Shown: positions 8,381 through 17,893 of the stretch, piece after piece
How the letters are laid out: each line of letters opens with the position of its first letter
Position numbering within the stretch: position 1 is the stretch's first letter
Assembly (NCBI GenBank): GCA_937139485.1
Contig: CAKZQD010000102.1
Location: 1-42,957 of the forward strand
Origin: an uncultured Bacteroidota bacterium
GTDB lineage: Bacteria; Bacteroidota; Bacteroidia; Chitinophagales; UBA8649
DNA length: 42,957 nucleotides
Direction of reading: 5' to 3'
Position numbers and translations under genes: made by a program
Notes under the pieces: model-generated
Seen by the model: only the letters and a program-made list of their open reading frames with translations
What the model was told of the DNA's origin: nothing
Database searches by the model: none

Positions 8381-9577
8381 ATGAAAATACTATATATCAT
8401 ATTTTTTAGTTTCTTGTTGCAATCTTGTGGGCTTTTAAAAATGCTTCCAAAAAAACCGGTCTTATCAGAAAAGGAAAGATTAACTTATGAAAAAGAAACA
8501 ATTGTAAATAATAATGAAATCAAATATTCTGGAGAGCGAAAAGCTGATTTTCCAGTAATTCCTTTTCAGATGTTTGGTATTACTTATGCAAAAGATATAG
8601 TAATAGTTACCAAGCACCCAAAGTGGAATATGCACGAATATGCAAAATTAGATTTACCAGGAAACAAACACGTTTGGTTAATGAAAGATTCTGAAGAAGG
8701 CACTTTAGATCAATTTCTGACTACAAACCAAGCAGAAGTTGTAAAATTATTACCAGAAATTCCATTAAAAACTTCCATTCAAGAAGATATGATAATAGAT
8801 GTGGTTTCAAATGGCGATTCATTAAAAGCACATTTTGAATATACAAATGCTTTAGACGAAAAAGTAGTTGTAGATTTTGAAAACACAAAGCCACTTTCAA
8901 CACTAAAACAGCGAAATGGTTCTACAATGGGACACTCTAAAAACCAAGTTGCTGTGCTTTTAGATTTGCCTTATAGGCAGTTTGCAGATAGTTCTAAAAT
9001 AACTTATAATAACACTTTTTTCAAAACAAAAAAACTGCTAGGTTTAGTTTCTTTTCAAATGCTTTTAGAACAAACACAAGGTGGTTTAAGTACTGGTTCT
9101 TTTTCTATGACAAGCAATAAAAATGCTGCTAAAACTTTACATAATAAAACAAATATTGAACAGAGTTGGAATTTATTTTATACAGAAGAAAATCAATTTA
9201 AACTTTACCAAAAAAATGAGCTAAGAAGCCAAAACTATTTTTTTGATAAAAAAGACGATCACTTTTTTTTAACGAAAGCCAATGTAATACCTTGGAATAC
9301 AGAAACTGCCGCTTTTGAAATCAACTTTTTTCCTGCCTTGCCAGATTTTAGATATTACTTTGAGGGAAAACACACTTCAGAATTTATTATGGATATTAAT
9401 GGTCAAAAAAACCATGGAAAAGGAACTATTTCTGCATATTGGAATACTGAAAAAGACTTAATTATAGAAATAAACCCGACAGCTCCTTGGTGGCTGAAAG
9501 AACGCCCAATGATTAATAAAATTCATTTTGAGGATGGTAAGGTTTCAATAGATTGTTCAATGAGTTCAAAAGAGTAA
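8381..9577 (+). CDS. Hypothetical lipoprotein
   Basis: 398 aa. The N-terminus is a lipoprotein signal with lipobox LQSC and Cys16 as the lipidation site. The rest has no recognised domain; it contains a Trp/Pro-rich stretch APWWLKERPMINKIHF near the C-terminus and ends in SKE. With the secreted protein and predicted barrel upstream it could form an outer-membrane assembly, but that is inference from context alone. Its stop lies 2 bp from the stop of the convergent CvfB-like gene. Confidence 0.75.
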   Translation: MKILYIIFFSFLLQSCGLLKMLPKKPVLSEKERLTYEKETIVNNNEIKYSGERKADFPVIPFQMFGITYAKDIVIVTKHPKWNMHEYAKLDLPGNKHVWLMKDSEEGTLDQFLTTNQAEVVKLLPEIPLKTSIQEDMIIDVVSNGDSLKAHFEYTNALDEKVVVDFENTKPLSTLKQRNGSTMGHSKNQVAVLLDLPYRQFADSSKITYNNTFFKTKKLLGLVSFQMLLEQTQGGLSTGSFSMTSNKNAAKTLHNKTNIEQSWNLFYTEENQFKLYQKNELRSQNYFFDKKDDHFFLTKANVIPWNTETAAFEINFFPALPDFRYYFEGKHTSEFIMDINGQKNHGKGTISAYWNTEKDLIIEINPTAPWWLKERPMINKIHFEDGKVSIDCSMSSKE

Positions 9578-9579
9578 TT

Positions 9580-10410
9580 TTATTTCACCGTATGAATACC
9601 ATCTTTTTTAATTTCTATCAACCTTTGTTTATATAAAGAACCTAAGGCTTTTTTGAAGGTTTTTTTACTCATTCCAAAAACTTCATAAACTATTTCGGGA
9701 TCACTTTTATCATTCATATTTAAGTAACCATTGTTTCTTTCTAGTTTATCTAATATTTTTTGTAAGCTGGCTTCTACGTTTTTGTAGCCTTGTTTTTGAA
9801 GTGTTACATCTATTTTGCCGTCTTCTCTTATATTTTTTATAAAACCTTTGTGATATTCTCCATAGCGAACTTTTTTAAATATATCACTATTGTACAAAAG
9901 ACCTACAAACTCACTATCTATAATAACATTGTAGCCCAAATCTGTTCTATCGGCTATTAAAATTTCTACTTCTTGGTTGTATTTTAAATCTATATCGCCA
10001 TCTACGGTAAAATCTCCATATTTACTAGAAGCCGCCAATCGGTCAGACTCTTCATCATAAAATAAAATTACGATATAATATCTGCCTTCTTCCATTCTGC
10101 TGCGCTGCTCGGCATAAGGCACAAAAAGATCTTTTTCTAAACCCCAATCTAAAAAAGCACCGTGTCCATTTACGTCTTTTACTTTTAGTACAGCAAATTC
10201 ATCAAGTACTACATTTGGTGTTTTTGTAGTGGCTATTAATCTGTTTTCATTGTCTTGATATATAAAAACTTCCAGTTCGTCTCCTACACTTGTGCCTTCT
10301 GGTATATCTTTTCCTATTAAAAGTACTTCGTTGGCTTCTGCATCTGCAAGGTAAAGCCCTTGTGGTAAATCTTTTACCACTTTCAATGTGTTATATTTTC
10401 CTAATTCCAT
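9580..10410 (-). CDS. S1-domain RNA-binding protein, CvfB/YitL family
   Basis: 276 aa, the usual length of the CvfB family. The N-terminal start MELGKYNTLKVVKDLPQGLY and the IYQDNENRLIATT segment are typical of its first S1-like domain; a second follows near residues 75-135 (GAFLDWGLEKDLFVP) and a third near 140-205 (DLGYNVIIDSEFVGLLYNSDIF). The last 60 residues form a winged-helix-like region (DPEIVYEVFGMSKKTFKKALGSLYKQ read in part). S. aureus CvfB binds RNA and affects virulence-gene expression; the role in Bacteroidota is untested. A -7 box sits 10 nt upstream of the ATG. Confidence 0.88.
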   Translation of the reverse strand: MELGKYNTLKVVKDLPQGLYLADAEANEVLLIGKDIPEGTSVGDELEVFIYQDNENRLIATTKTPNVVLDEFAVLKVKDVNGHGAFLDWGLEKDLFVPYAEQRSRMEEGRYYIVILFYDEESDRLAASSKYGDFTVDGDIDLKYNQEVEILIADRTDLGYNVIIDSEFVGLLYNSDIFKKVRYGEYHKGFIKNIREDGKIDVTLQKQGYKNVEASLQKILDKLERNNGYLNMNDKSDPEIVYEVFGMSKKTFKKALGSLYKQRLIEIKKDGIHTVK

Positions 10411-10420
10411 AGCTGAAAAG

Positions 10421-10428
10421 CAAAGGTA
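10421..10428 (-). promoter_or_regulatory. -7 promoter box of the CvfB-like gene
   Basis: TACCTTTG on the minus strand, 10 nt before the ATG at 10410, an exact match to TAnnTTTG. Confidence 0.5.
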
Positions 10429-10460
10429 ATGGTTTTAAAAACAAGGAAAGAAACTTTAAA

Positions 10461-11414
10461 CTAGTCCTTTACAAACTTACTACTTCCATATTCTTTACCG
10501 TTGATACTTGCTTTTATAAAATAAATACCTTTGGCATAGTCTGAAACATCAAGTTTCAAAACTGACTTAACTTCTGTATTATTTTCTAGAATTTTTTCTC
10601 CTTGATAATTAAACACTTCCAATTTAATGCTATTCAATGAGAATGACTCTACATTTCCAATAGTTATATTTATCAATTCTTTAGCTGGATTAGGAGCAAT
10701 TTCAATGACTCTATTCTCATTTTTCTGATATTCTTTTATGTCTATAATCTCACTTAAATCCATTCGAATACAAACATCATCAACTTGCCAACCTTCATCA
10801 ACACTAGTGCTATCAGAGATAAATGTATATCTAAAAATTGCACTATCAATATCATTTACTGGGTTATTTATTGCTTGTAAGTTAATATCAACAAAAGACT
10901 GAATCCATCCATTTGAATTTTGTGCAATCAGGAGAGAATCATCAACTATATCTCCAGATTCAAAAAAATGACTATTGTTAAAAACATTGTCTATCCCACT
11001 TAAACTTGATCTTGTGAAAACATTATACCACTTTTGTCCATAATCTATAGAAATTTCTAGTTTCCCATAATCGTTTTTTGAGTGTGTCTTAAACCGATGT
11101 CGCATTTCATAATGTATTGGAGGGTATAAATAAAGATAATCAGGTAAATTTTTTACGACTAAATAAAAGATAGAAGTATCATTACTATTATATAAATTAC
11201 CGGTACTTGTCACAATACTATTTTGACTTTGATAAGATGAATCTAAAACCAACTTAGTAGGTTTACCAATTTCCCAGATACTTCCAGAATCAATTTTAAT
11301 GTTTTGGGAAATATCAATACTATCCTCAAAATTAATACAAACATTCAATTCTTGGGCATTTGAATATTGTACCCCAATAAATGTAAACAAGATTAGACTT
11401 AAAATTATTTTCAT
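10461..11414 (-). CDS. T9SS-exported protein of unknown function
   Basis: 317 aa from ATG at 11414. An in-frame start 15 codons upstream is rejected because it lies inside the end of the preceding gene and would bury the signal peptide, which runs from MKIILSLILF to about SNAQ. The body has DSGSIWEIGKPTK, DYGQKWYNVF and EGWQVDDVCIRMD, resembling jelly-roll/MAM-like modules found in secreted Bacteroidota proteins. The last 80 residues starting IAPNPAKELINI are a type A T9SS sorting domain ending YFIKASINGKEYG-SKFVKD. It is the third gene of a three-gene operon, each gap being exactly 4 bp. Molecular role unknown. Confidence 0.8.
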   Translation of the reverse strand: MKIILSLILFTFIGVQYSNAQELNVCINFEDSIDISQNIKIDSGSIWEIGKPTKLVLDSSYQSQNSIVTSTGNLYNSNDTSIFYLVVKNLPDYLYLYPPIHYEMRHRFKTHSKNDYGKLEISIDYGQKWYNVFTRSSLSGIDNVFNNSHFFESGDIVDDSLLIAQNSNGWIQSFVDINLQAINNPVNDIDSAIFRYTFISDSTSVDEGWQVDDVCIRMDLSEIIDIKEYQKNENRVIEIAPNPAKELINITIGNVESFSLNSIKLEVFNYQGEKILENNTEVKSVLKLDVSDYAKGIYFIKASINGKEYGSSKFVKD

Positions 11415-11418
11415 ACTT

Positions 11419-13005
11419 TTATTCCTTAACAAATTTGGCTCTTCCATATTCTTTTCCATTGATACTAGCTTTTATGTAATAAATATTATTGGTATATTCG
11501 GAAACATCAACTCGAAACACAGGAAACTGACCTTGTAGTTTCTGACTAAACTTACTTGTTTTCTTGCCTAAGTTGTTATAGATAGATATTTCTATTAGTT
11601 CTCCAATATGCGCACCCGAATTACCAATTCCAATATTTATAAAGCTATTTGAAGGGTTTGGATAAGTTTCTATATCAAAAACTTCCCTTGATGGCGAAAT
11701 ATCTATCATTCCCAATGCTAAACCACAGTTTGAAGCACTTAAACAACCATCTGGGTTTAACTTTAACACCCAAACGTCTTGACTAAATGTGTCTATTCCA
11801 GAATGATTAAAACCTGTAAATACCAATTCATTATTATGTAAAGTATCTTCTTGAAAACTATACAACCATGCTACTCCACTATTTGTATTTTTATAGGTTT
11901 TATGCCAGAGTAATTCTTGATTACTATTATACCTTCTTATATCTGCATATTCTCCATTGTAAACCGTATCGTTTTGCCCTATAGAAAGCACTAAAACATC
12001 CCCATTTTGAAGCTCTTGTACTTTTTCTATACTGGCTATATTCATTTCATTATATAAACCAGAAGAAATTGTATCTGAGTATATTACATTGCCATTATTG
12101 ACATCTATTTTACCCCAATATACTTTTTGATAATCTTCAAAAAAACCTACTATTTCACCTTCTACTGTTTGGCTTATATAGCCTTTGTCATAAATTTGTA
12201 TCGGACTATCTCTTCCTGGCGTTTCTATTTTAGTTTCCCAAATAACATTGCCATTTGTATCTATTTTATTGATAAAACCATTTGAGGCTATTGCTGTGGA
12301 GTATTGCCTAACAACAGCACCACTGTCTGTTGAACCAGAAATTAATAATTCATTTTCTGAAATATTAATCATTCTTCCAGATACCTCCCAATTAATCCCT
12401 CCATAAGTTTTTCTAAAGACTTCTTCACCATATTTATTTATCTTAATTAAAAATAAATCATAATTATCCTCAAAATCAGTTGCTGTTTGCCCATACATAT
12501 AATAACTATTGTTTAATTTTAAGGTGCTATTTAAGAATTCAGAAGTATCTGAATTAAAAAATTGAATTTCTTCTAAATTAAAAACACTATCAAACGATAG
12601 TAAAGCTATCCTAAAAAAAGAACCAGTATCTAATAAAGTATCATTAGATAAGAGTCCTATAAAATAACTACCTTGCTCAATTATCATATTTTCTGAATTA
12701 GTATAAATAAGTTTTAAACTATCCACTCTAAAATTTTTATTAAGTATATTATTTCCTTCTAAATCAGTTGTTAGTATAATGATACTTTTATGGTTATTTA
12801 AATAATCTTCCCAATTTAAATTTGAGTTGCCAAAAATGTGGTAAGATGTATCATTAATATATAAATTAACACCAAAATCTGTGCCACCAAAATCATAAAT
12901 TTTACTAAACTGTGCATTAGTTTTTATGCTTAAAAAAATAGAAAATAATATAATAGTAATCTGTTTCACATTTAAAAGATAAGGATTAATTATCTGAAAG
13001 CTCAC
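11419..13005 (-). CDS. T9SS-exported beta-propeller-like protein
   Basis: 528 aa. The start at 13005 gives a 32-residue leader with a hydrophobic core ending TNAQ; a GTG at 12969 would give a more ordinary signal peptide, so the start is open. The body carries WD/Kelch-like strand repeats, for example DLFLIKINKYGEEVFRKTYGG and WVLKLNPDGC, the pattern of exported propeller proteins that describe LxKxxxxGxxxWxxTYGG blades. The C-terminus, from TYPNPSNSFINI, is a T9SS sorting domain ending NIYYIKASINGKEYGRAKF, nearly the same as in the next gene. Function unknown; probably a cell-surface or released protein. Confidence 0.82.
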   Translation of the reverse strand: MSFQIINPYLLNVKQITIILFSIFLSIKTNAQFSKIYDFGGTDFGVNLYINDTSYHIFGNSNLNWEDYLNNHKSIIILTTDLEGNNILNKNFRVDSLKLIYTNSENMIIEQGSYFIGLLSNDTLLDTGSFFRIALLSFDSVFNLEEIQFFNSDTSEFLNSTLKLNNSYYMYGQTATDFEDNYDLFLIKINKYGEEVFRKTYGGINWEVSGRMINISENELLISGSTDSGAVVRQYSTAIASNGFINKIDTNGNVIWETKIETPGRDSPIQIYDKGYISQTVEGEIVGFFEDYQKVYWGKIDVNNGNVIYSDTISSGLYNEMNIASIEKVQELQNGDVLVLSIGQNDTVYNGEYADIRRYNSNQELLWHKTYKNTNSGVAWLYSFQEDTLHNNELVFTGFNHSGIDTFSQDVWVLKLNPDGCLSASNCGLALGMIDISPSREVFDIETYPNPSNSFINIGIGNSGAHIGELIEISIYNNLGKKTSKFSQKLQGQFPVFRVDVSEYTNNIYYIKASINGKEYGRAKFVKE

Positions 13006-13009
13006 TATT

Positions 13010-16000
13010 CTAATTTTTAATTTTTGTGCTTGATTTATAAATCAGTTCACCATGTTCGTCTGTAACTACTATAGAATAAAAACCAGAGTTCCAAGAAGAT
13101 ACATCTAAACTAAACAAAGAACTTGTCATGATTCCGGTATGTACATGAGAGTTATTTAACAAATTATAAATTTCTACTTTAAAATTGCCATTTACTGGCA
13201 TATTGTATTCCAAATTTAATATGCCATCTATAGGGTTTGGAAACTGAGTCATTTTAGGCTTTATAGGTGCATTAACAGAAACGCTAGAAGTAATATAATC
13301 AATATCTAATTTATCTTCTTCAAAAAATAAGTCATCAGTAAGCATTAAAATATTTTTTGCTTTTACTGTAGCTGGTTTAAAATCGGGTCTTTTTGCAAAA
13401 GAAGCAACAGTGCTTTTATCTACAGTATTTATTTCAAACCATGTTTTTCCATTTTTATCTAAGTCGTTCTTTATTTTATAAAGATTAGCCAGGTCTTTTA
13501 CATCTTGGTTTGTAGTACTTGTATTTATTAAACTGTTTAGTAAGTTGTTTGCTTGCCCGTGTTTTTGATCTAAGGTATAAAAACTTGCCAACTGTACTTT
13601 ATGCCAATCATCGTTATAGTTGCTTAGTAAAGTTGTTATTTTATCTATCTGTCCTTGTGCTTGGTAATAATGAATTAACTGACCTACTATATTATCTATT
13701 AAAACGACATCGTCTTGATTGTAATAATCTAAGCTATTTAATATGCTATGGTATCCATCTAAATTTATAGTAGATAGCTCCCCCTCTTTACCTACTAATA
13801 CTTCGTCTAAAGGTTTTTCCGGACAAGCACTAGAAGTTATAATTTGTGTTGTTGCAATAACATCAACATATGGAGGAGATCCAAAGTCAGGAACTGTTTT
13901 AGCACCTGTAGGAGGGTTTGAATATCCGTAATAGCTAAAAGCTAAGCCTCCAGATTGCAAATATCCGTCATAAGGGCTATTTGTTGTAAAACTATTTTTA
14001 AAGGTATTGGCACTTGGCTTGGTATAGCTTCCTTGGTCTTGAAGTGTGTTAGTTATTCCTCCAATATAAAAATCAAATGTTTGGTCTTCAAATTTATTAC
14101 AATCTATTTTAAGTTTTAAATTATCTTCTCTACCAGCTAATGCTACTGAAACTCCAATGTTATTATCTTTAATTATTTCATTTTGGTAAACATCTGTATT
14201 TTGATATCCAGAATTCAATAAATAAATACTATGCCCAATGCTGTTAAATTTATTTCTGGTCATTAAATAGCCAGACATTGCCTCTATATATGCACCTTGA
14301 GTGTTAAACACAGTAGCATCTGCAATAAAATCATTTAAGGCTAAAATAGCTTGTTCTGTACCCCTTAGTGAAACACCCCTTGCACAATTTTTAAATTCGT
14401 TATGGTAAATTTGTAAACTTCCAGAAAGTGCTCCAGATGCTGTAGCATGGATTCCTCTTTTTAAATTAATAAATTTATTTGGCACAAGTATTCCCTGGCA
14501 ATCTCCATTATTTACACTACCATTACATATACCTCTAGCAATAAAATTAGCATCTATAGTATAAATACCTGTTGCTTTTCTATCGTCATCTATTGGTATT
14601 GATAATCTTTGATCTTCAAATTTATTACTCAAAAAACGAACCCCATGATTATCCCACATTGTTATATGATATGGAGCATGCTCTTCGAGTCTGTAATCAT
14701 TATCTGTAATAAATTCACAGTTTTCAAATACGCTTGTACTAGCATCAGTGTTGTACGTCATAAACTCTGCTGAGCGTCTATTATTAATAAAGAAACTATT
14801 AGTAGCAAAAACAACACCTCCGTTATGTGTATTCTTTTGAGGCCAATTAGGAAATACTAAGTTATGATGCAGCCTAATAGCTTCTTTTGCATGTTCTAAT
14901 GTAGCATTATTCATATATAGAACACCTTGATTGAATTGGTTATTTGCAATATATTCATCTTCTGTAGGTTGCTGACTATTATTTGAACCTACAACAGTAA
15001 TTCCGTCCCACATTTCACCACATCCATTTGTTATTTTGGCTCCATTTTTTAAAACTAGTTTTGCATTTTTATGAACTATTATACTTCCGTTTTTTGGCAT
15101 ATACAAAGTCATTCCATCAATAATTAATGATTTATTTGAGCCAACAGAAATATTTTGGATCATTGCTTTATCTTCTGTCCAAGTTTCAGAATATCCTTGT
15201 ATACTGTAATAATTAGTAATTTTTCCATTGTCTGGCATTAGGTCTGTTTCGAATAGACCTCTTCCATAAGTTGCTGCTTTTATTTTTCCTGAACATTTAT
15301 TTACTTTTAAACTTACTACACGTATATTTGGTATATCTCCATAACGAACCCAGCTACTATTGTTATCTTTTGTATATACCCCTGCATCTGTTGCTATATA
15401 TAACCTATCATTTGTTCCATCTTGATAAACAATATCATTTACAGGTAGATTAGGTAAACAATTTGTAGGGTCTGTGTCCTGCCAAGTTAATCCAGCATCT
15501 GTTGATGACCATACTTTTATTGTGTCATTGTAACCCGAAAAAGAAATCCAAAGTTTATCTGGATTAGATGTACTTGTAGTAATACCAGACACAACATAAT
15601 GCGGTAAATAACGCCCGTGTATATTATTGAAACTAGACTTTACATTAGTTGTAATATTTTCCCAATTATTGCCATTGTCATTTGTTTTATATAATACATT
15701 ACTCCAATTTGCTAAACTTCCATTAAAATTAGTTCTCCCAGAATTAACCAAATATATTCTAGCCGGGTTAGATTCTGAAATAGAAAACTTATACGCATCA
15801 TTACTATTTGGAATTGAAGATATTATCTGCCACAAATCGCTAGAAGTATCTCCTGCTGCTTTATTTTTCTTTTTCCTTAAGGCTAAACCATCTTTAAATG
15901 CATAAATAAGTTTACTAGATTTTGGATGATTGATAATACTTGCTGAAGCATTTCCAACATGAGTATTTGAACTATTATAGTTTGGGATTAATGAGGTTTC

Positions 16001-17758
16001 ATCTTCTTCAGCATTTGTAATAAGGTTTCTTGCGCTCAAAAACCCATTCCTTCGATATAAAGCAAGAGTAGGTGTTTTATCATCAATTCCTACATTATAT
16101 CCATCTCCTTGTCCAAATTTAATCCAATTGTTACTGTTAAGCTTACTAAAAGTTTGGTTATCTTGAGCTCCAACAATAGTTATTTCATCATTTACTTCAG
16201 AATCGTCCATTGCCCATAACAACATGTTATTTATACCTTGATGTCTAACCTCCCATTCATCTGTTAAAGTTTTATTGGGTTTAAACAAAATTCCTCCGTC
16301 TGACCCTACATAAACACCGCTATTGTCTGGTGCAAAAGAAATAACATGAATATCATCATGTATTAGTGCGTTCTGTTCTGTAAAATTATAGATGTCTGAG
16401 AAAGTATTTGCTACTAAAGCTGTTGATGTACCATAAATTTGCCTATCTCCAAAATACAGTGTATTTGCATCATTTGGTGCTACTGCAATTGGCATTCTGT
16501 TAATACCTCTGTCACAGCAACTAGAAAGAGCCCCTGGTAAGCCCGTATCGAAAGATGGTTTAGTATAAGTTTCAATAAATGTATTACTAGTTTTATCAAA
16601 TACTAATAATTTCCATATACTTGCTTTATTTTCAAACTCAAGATTTCCATCCATATCTAATATATTATTTCCAGCAGCATCCTTTTTAGGAAATCCAATT
16701 TTTACATAGCAAAATACTTTACTTCCATCTGCAGCAGAAGTTGCAATTGTCGATGATAGAATTTTAGAATTTGTTGGTTTAGGATAAGTGTAAACATTTT
16801 TAGTTCCTTGAGAAATATTATATCTAGTTAAATAGTTACTTGATAAATAAATATGGTTACTACTTGAATAATCTCTAACAACATTTCTATAAAAATTAGA
16901 ATTTAATGAATACACTTTAGACCAAATAGGATTTGCAGCAGATATGTTTTCGCATTTCCAAGCTCCTTTACTTGTAGAAACAATCATTCTGTTTTGACTT
17001 GTTGAATACGGATCTATATACATTTGAGTAATGTTACCTCCTTCTTCAAAAGCACTCCAAAAATTATTATCCAAAATTTCTTCCCAATTGTTTCCACCAT
17101 CTATGGACCTAAACAATCCTTGTGTGTAAACTATATTTTGTCCAGCATTTGAAAATGAATAGCCAGGGTCAAAACTATTCATGCCTGTACTAATAAAAAT
17201 TTTATCTTTATTAAGTGGGTGAATTTCTATATCACCGACTCCTGCCATTGGTAGTTTTCTATTCTTAGTTAATAAATTCCAATTTAACCCTCTATCTGTA
17301 CTTTTCCACACTCCGCTATAATAACTACAAGAATACATGGTGTTATCTGTTGCAAAATCTGGGCTATATTCAAAGTTATGTATTTGCCCCCAGCGACTTT
17401 GAGAATTATTTCCAAAAGGACCTAACTCATTCCAATGTTTATATAAATATGTTTCACAACCAGCAGGATCCGTACTCGAATTGTATTTATTTGTTATGCC
17501 AGAAGTATTCAAATTAGAGCTAGTGTAATTTCTTGCATAATTAGTAATAGCTTTATTTGCTTTATTAATATTTCCCCCAACACTAACTAATCTTGGCAAA
17601 AGTATTCTTTCTAAACGCTCATCTTGTTTAGAAACATCGTGAGTAGGATCAGTTCTATATTCTGATACATATTCAAAATAATTAAATGTAGTCGAATCTT
17701 GTGCAATTAGAGTCTGCAAAGTAAAGAAGTAAAGAAGTAAAGAAGTAAATTTTCTCAT
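13010..17758 (-). CDS. Giant T9SS-exported protein: Asp-box propeller plus right-handed beta-helix
   Basis: 1582 aa. The signal peptide (residues 1-19, ending LIAQ) is encoded by an octanucleotide repeat. Residues about 100-830 carry Asp-box/VPS10-like propeller motifs: KSTDRGLNW, RSIDGGNNW, KTNDNGNNW, SSTDAGLTW, with LYIATDAGVYT and ATYGRGLFET between blades. From about 840 to 1290 the chain has the pattern of a right-handed parallel beta-helix (GSIIVHKNAKLVLKNGAKI, GCGEMWDGITV, then many short Asn-rich turns). A helical TPR-like stretch follows, and the last 80 residues starting TQFPNPIDGILNL are a T9SS sorting domain. It is the first and largest gene of the operon. By inference it is a surface adhesin or polysaccharide-binding protein; no catalytic residues were identified. 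Confidence 0.85.
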   Translation of the reverse strand: MRKFTSLLLYFFTLQTLIAQDSTTFNYFEYVSEYRTDPTHDVSKQDERLERILLPRLVSVGGNINKANKAITNYARNYTSSNLNTSGITNKYNSSTDPAGCETYLYKHWNELGPFGNNSQSRWGQIHNFEYSPDFATDNTMYSCSYYSGVWKSTDRGLNWNLLTKNRKLPMAGVGDIEIHPLNKDKIFISTGMNSFDPGYSFSNAGQNIVYTQGLFRSIDGGNNWEEILDNNFWSAFEEGGNITQMYIDPYSTSQNRMIVSTSKGAWKCENISAANPIWSKVYSLNSNFYRNVVRDYSSSNHIYLSSNYLTRYNISQGTKNVYTYPKPTNSKILSSTIATSAADGSKVFCYVKIGFPKKDAAGNNILDMDGNLEFENKASIWKLLVFDKTSNTFIETYTKPSFDTGLPGALSSCCDRGINRMPIAVAPNDANTLYFGDRQIYGTSTALVANTFSDIYNFTEQNALIHDDIHVISFAPDNSGVYVGSDGGILFKPNKTLTDEWEVRHQGINNMLLWAMDDSEVNDEITIVGAQDNQTFSKLNSNNWIKFGQGDGYNVGIDDKTPTLALYRRNGFLSARNLITNAEEDETSLIPNYNSSNTHVGNASASIINHPKSSKLIYAFKDGLALRKKKNKAAGDTSSDLWQIISSIPNSNDAYKFSISESNPARIYLVNSGRTNFNGSLANWSNVLYKTNDNGNNWENITTNVKSSFNNIHGRYLPHYVVSGITTSTSNPDKLWISFSGYNDTIKVWSSTDAGLTWQDTDPTNCLPNLPVNDIVYQDGTNDRLYIATDAGVYTKDNNSSWVRYGDIPNIRVVSLKVNKCSGKIKAATYGRGLFETDLMPDNGKITNYYSIQGYSETWTEDKAMIQNISVGSNKSLIIDGMTLYMPKNGSIIVHKNAKLVLKNGAKITNGCGEMWDGITVVGSNNSQQPTEDEYIANNQFNQGVLYMNNATLEHAKEAIRLHHNLVFPNWPQKNTHNGGVVFATNSFFINNRRSAEFMTYNTDASTSVFENCEFITDNDYRLEEHAPYHITMWDNHGVRFLSNKFEDQRLSIPIDDDRKATGIYTIDANFIARGICNGSVNNGDCQGILVPNKFINLKRGIHATASGALSGSLQIYHNEFKNCARGVSLRGTEQAILALNDFIADATVFNTQGAYIEAMSGYLMTRNKFNSIGHSIYLLNSGYQNTDVYQNEIIKDNNIGVSVALAGREDNLKLKIDCNKFEDQTFDFYIGGITNTLQDQGSYTKPSANTFKNSFTTNSPYDGYLQSGGLAFSYYGYSNPPTGAKTVPDFGSPPYVDVIATTQIITSSACPEKPLDEVLVGKEGELSTINLDGYHSILNSLDYYNQDDVVLIDNIVGQLIHYYQAQGQIDKITTLLSNYNDDWHKVQLASFYTLDQKHGQANNLLNSLINTSTTNQDVKDLANLYKIKNDLDKNGKTWFEINTVDKSTVASFAKRPDFKPATVKAKNILMLTDDLFFEEDKLDIDYITSSVSVNAPIKPKMTQFPNPIDGILNLEYNMPVNGNFKVEIYNLLNNSHVHTGIMTSSLFSLDVSSWNSGFYSIVVTDEHGELIYKSSTKIKN
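17721..17749. repeat. Octanucleotide tandem repeat inside a signal-peptide coding region
   Basis: Three perfect copies of GTAAAGAA (plus strand) followed by a partial fourth (GTAAA). On the coding strand it encodes residues 4-12 of the 1582-aa protein, exactly the hydrophobic core of the signal peptide. The unit is not a multiple of three, so gain or loss of one copy shifts the frame. Confidence 0.85.
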
Positions 17759-17893
17759 AATAAATTGGGTTTAAAGTGAAATAATAGCCCTAATATATAA
17801 ATTATATTTTACAATAACAAATTTTAACAAACATTTTTACTATTAATTTACTAAAAGCTAAAAATCTTATTCTCTTTGCTCAAAACAACAATT

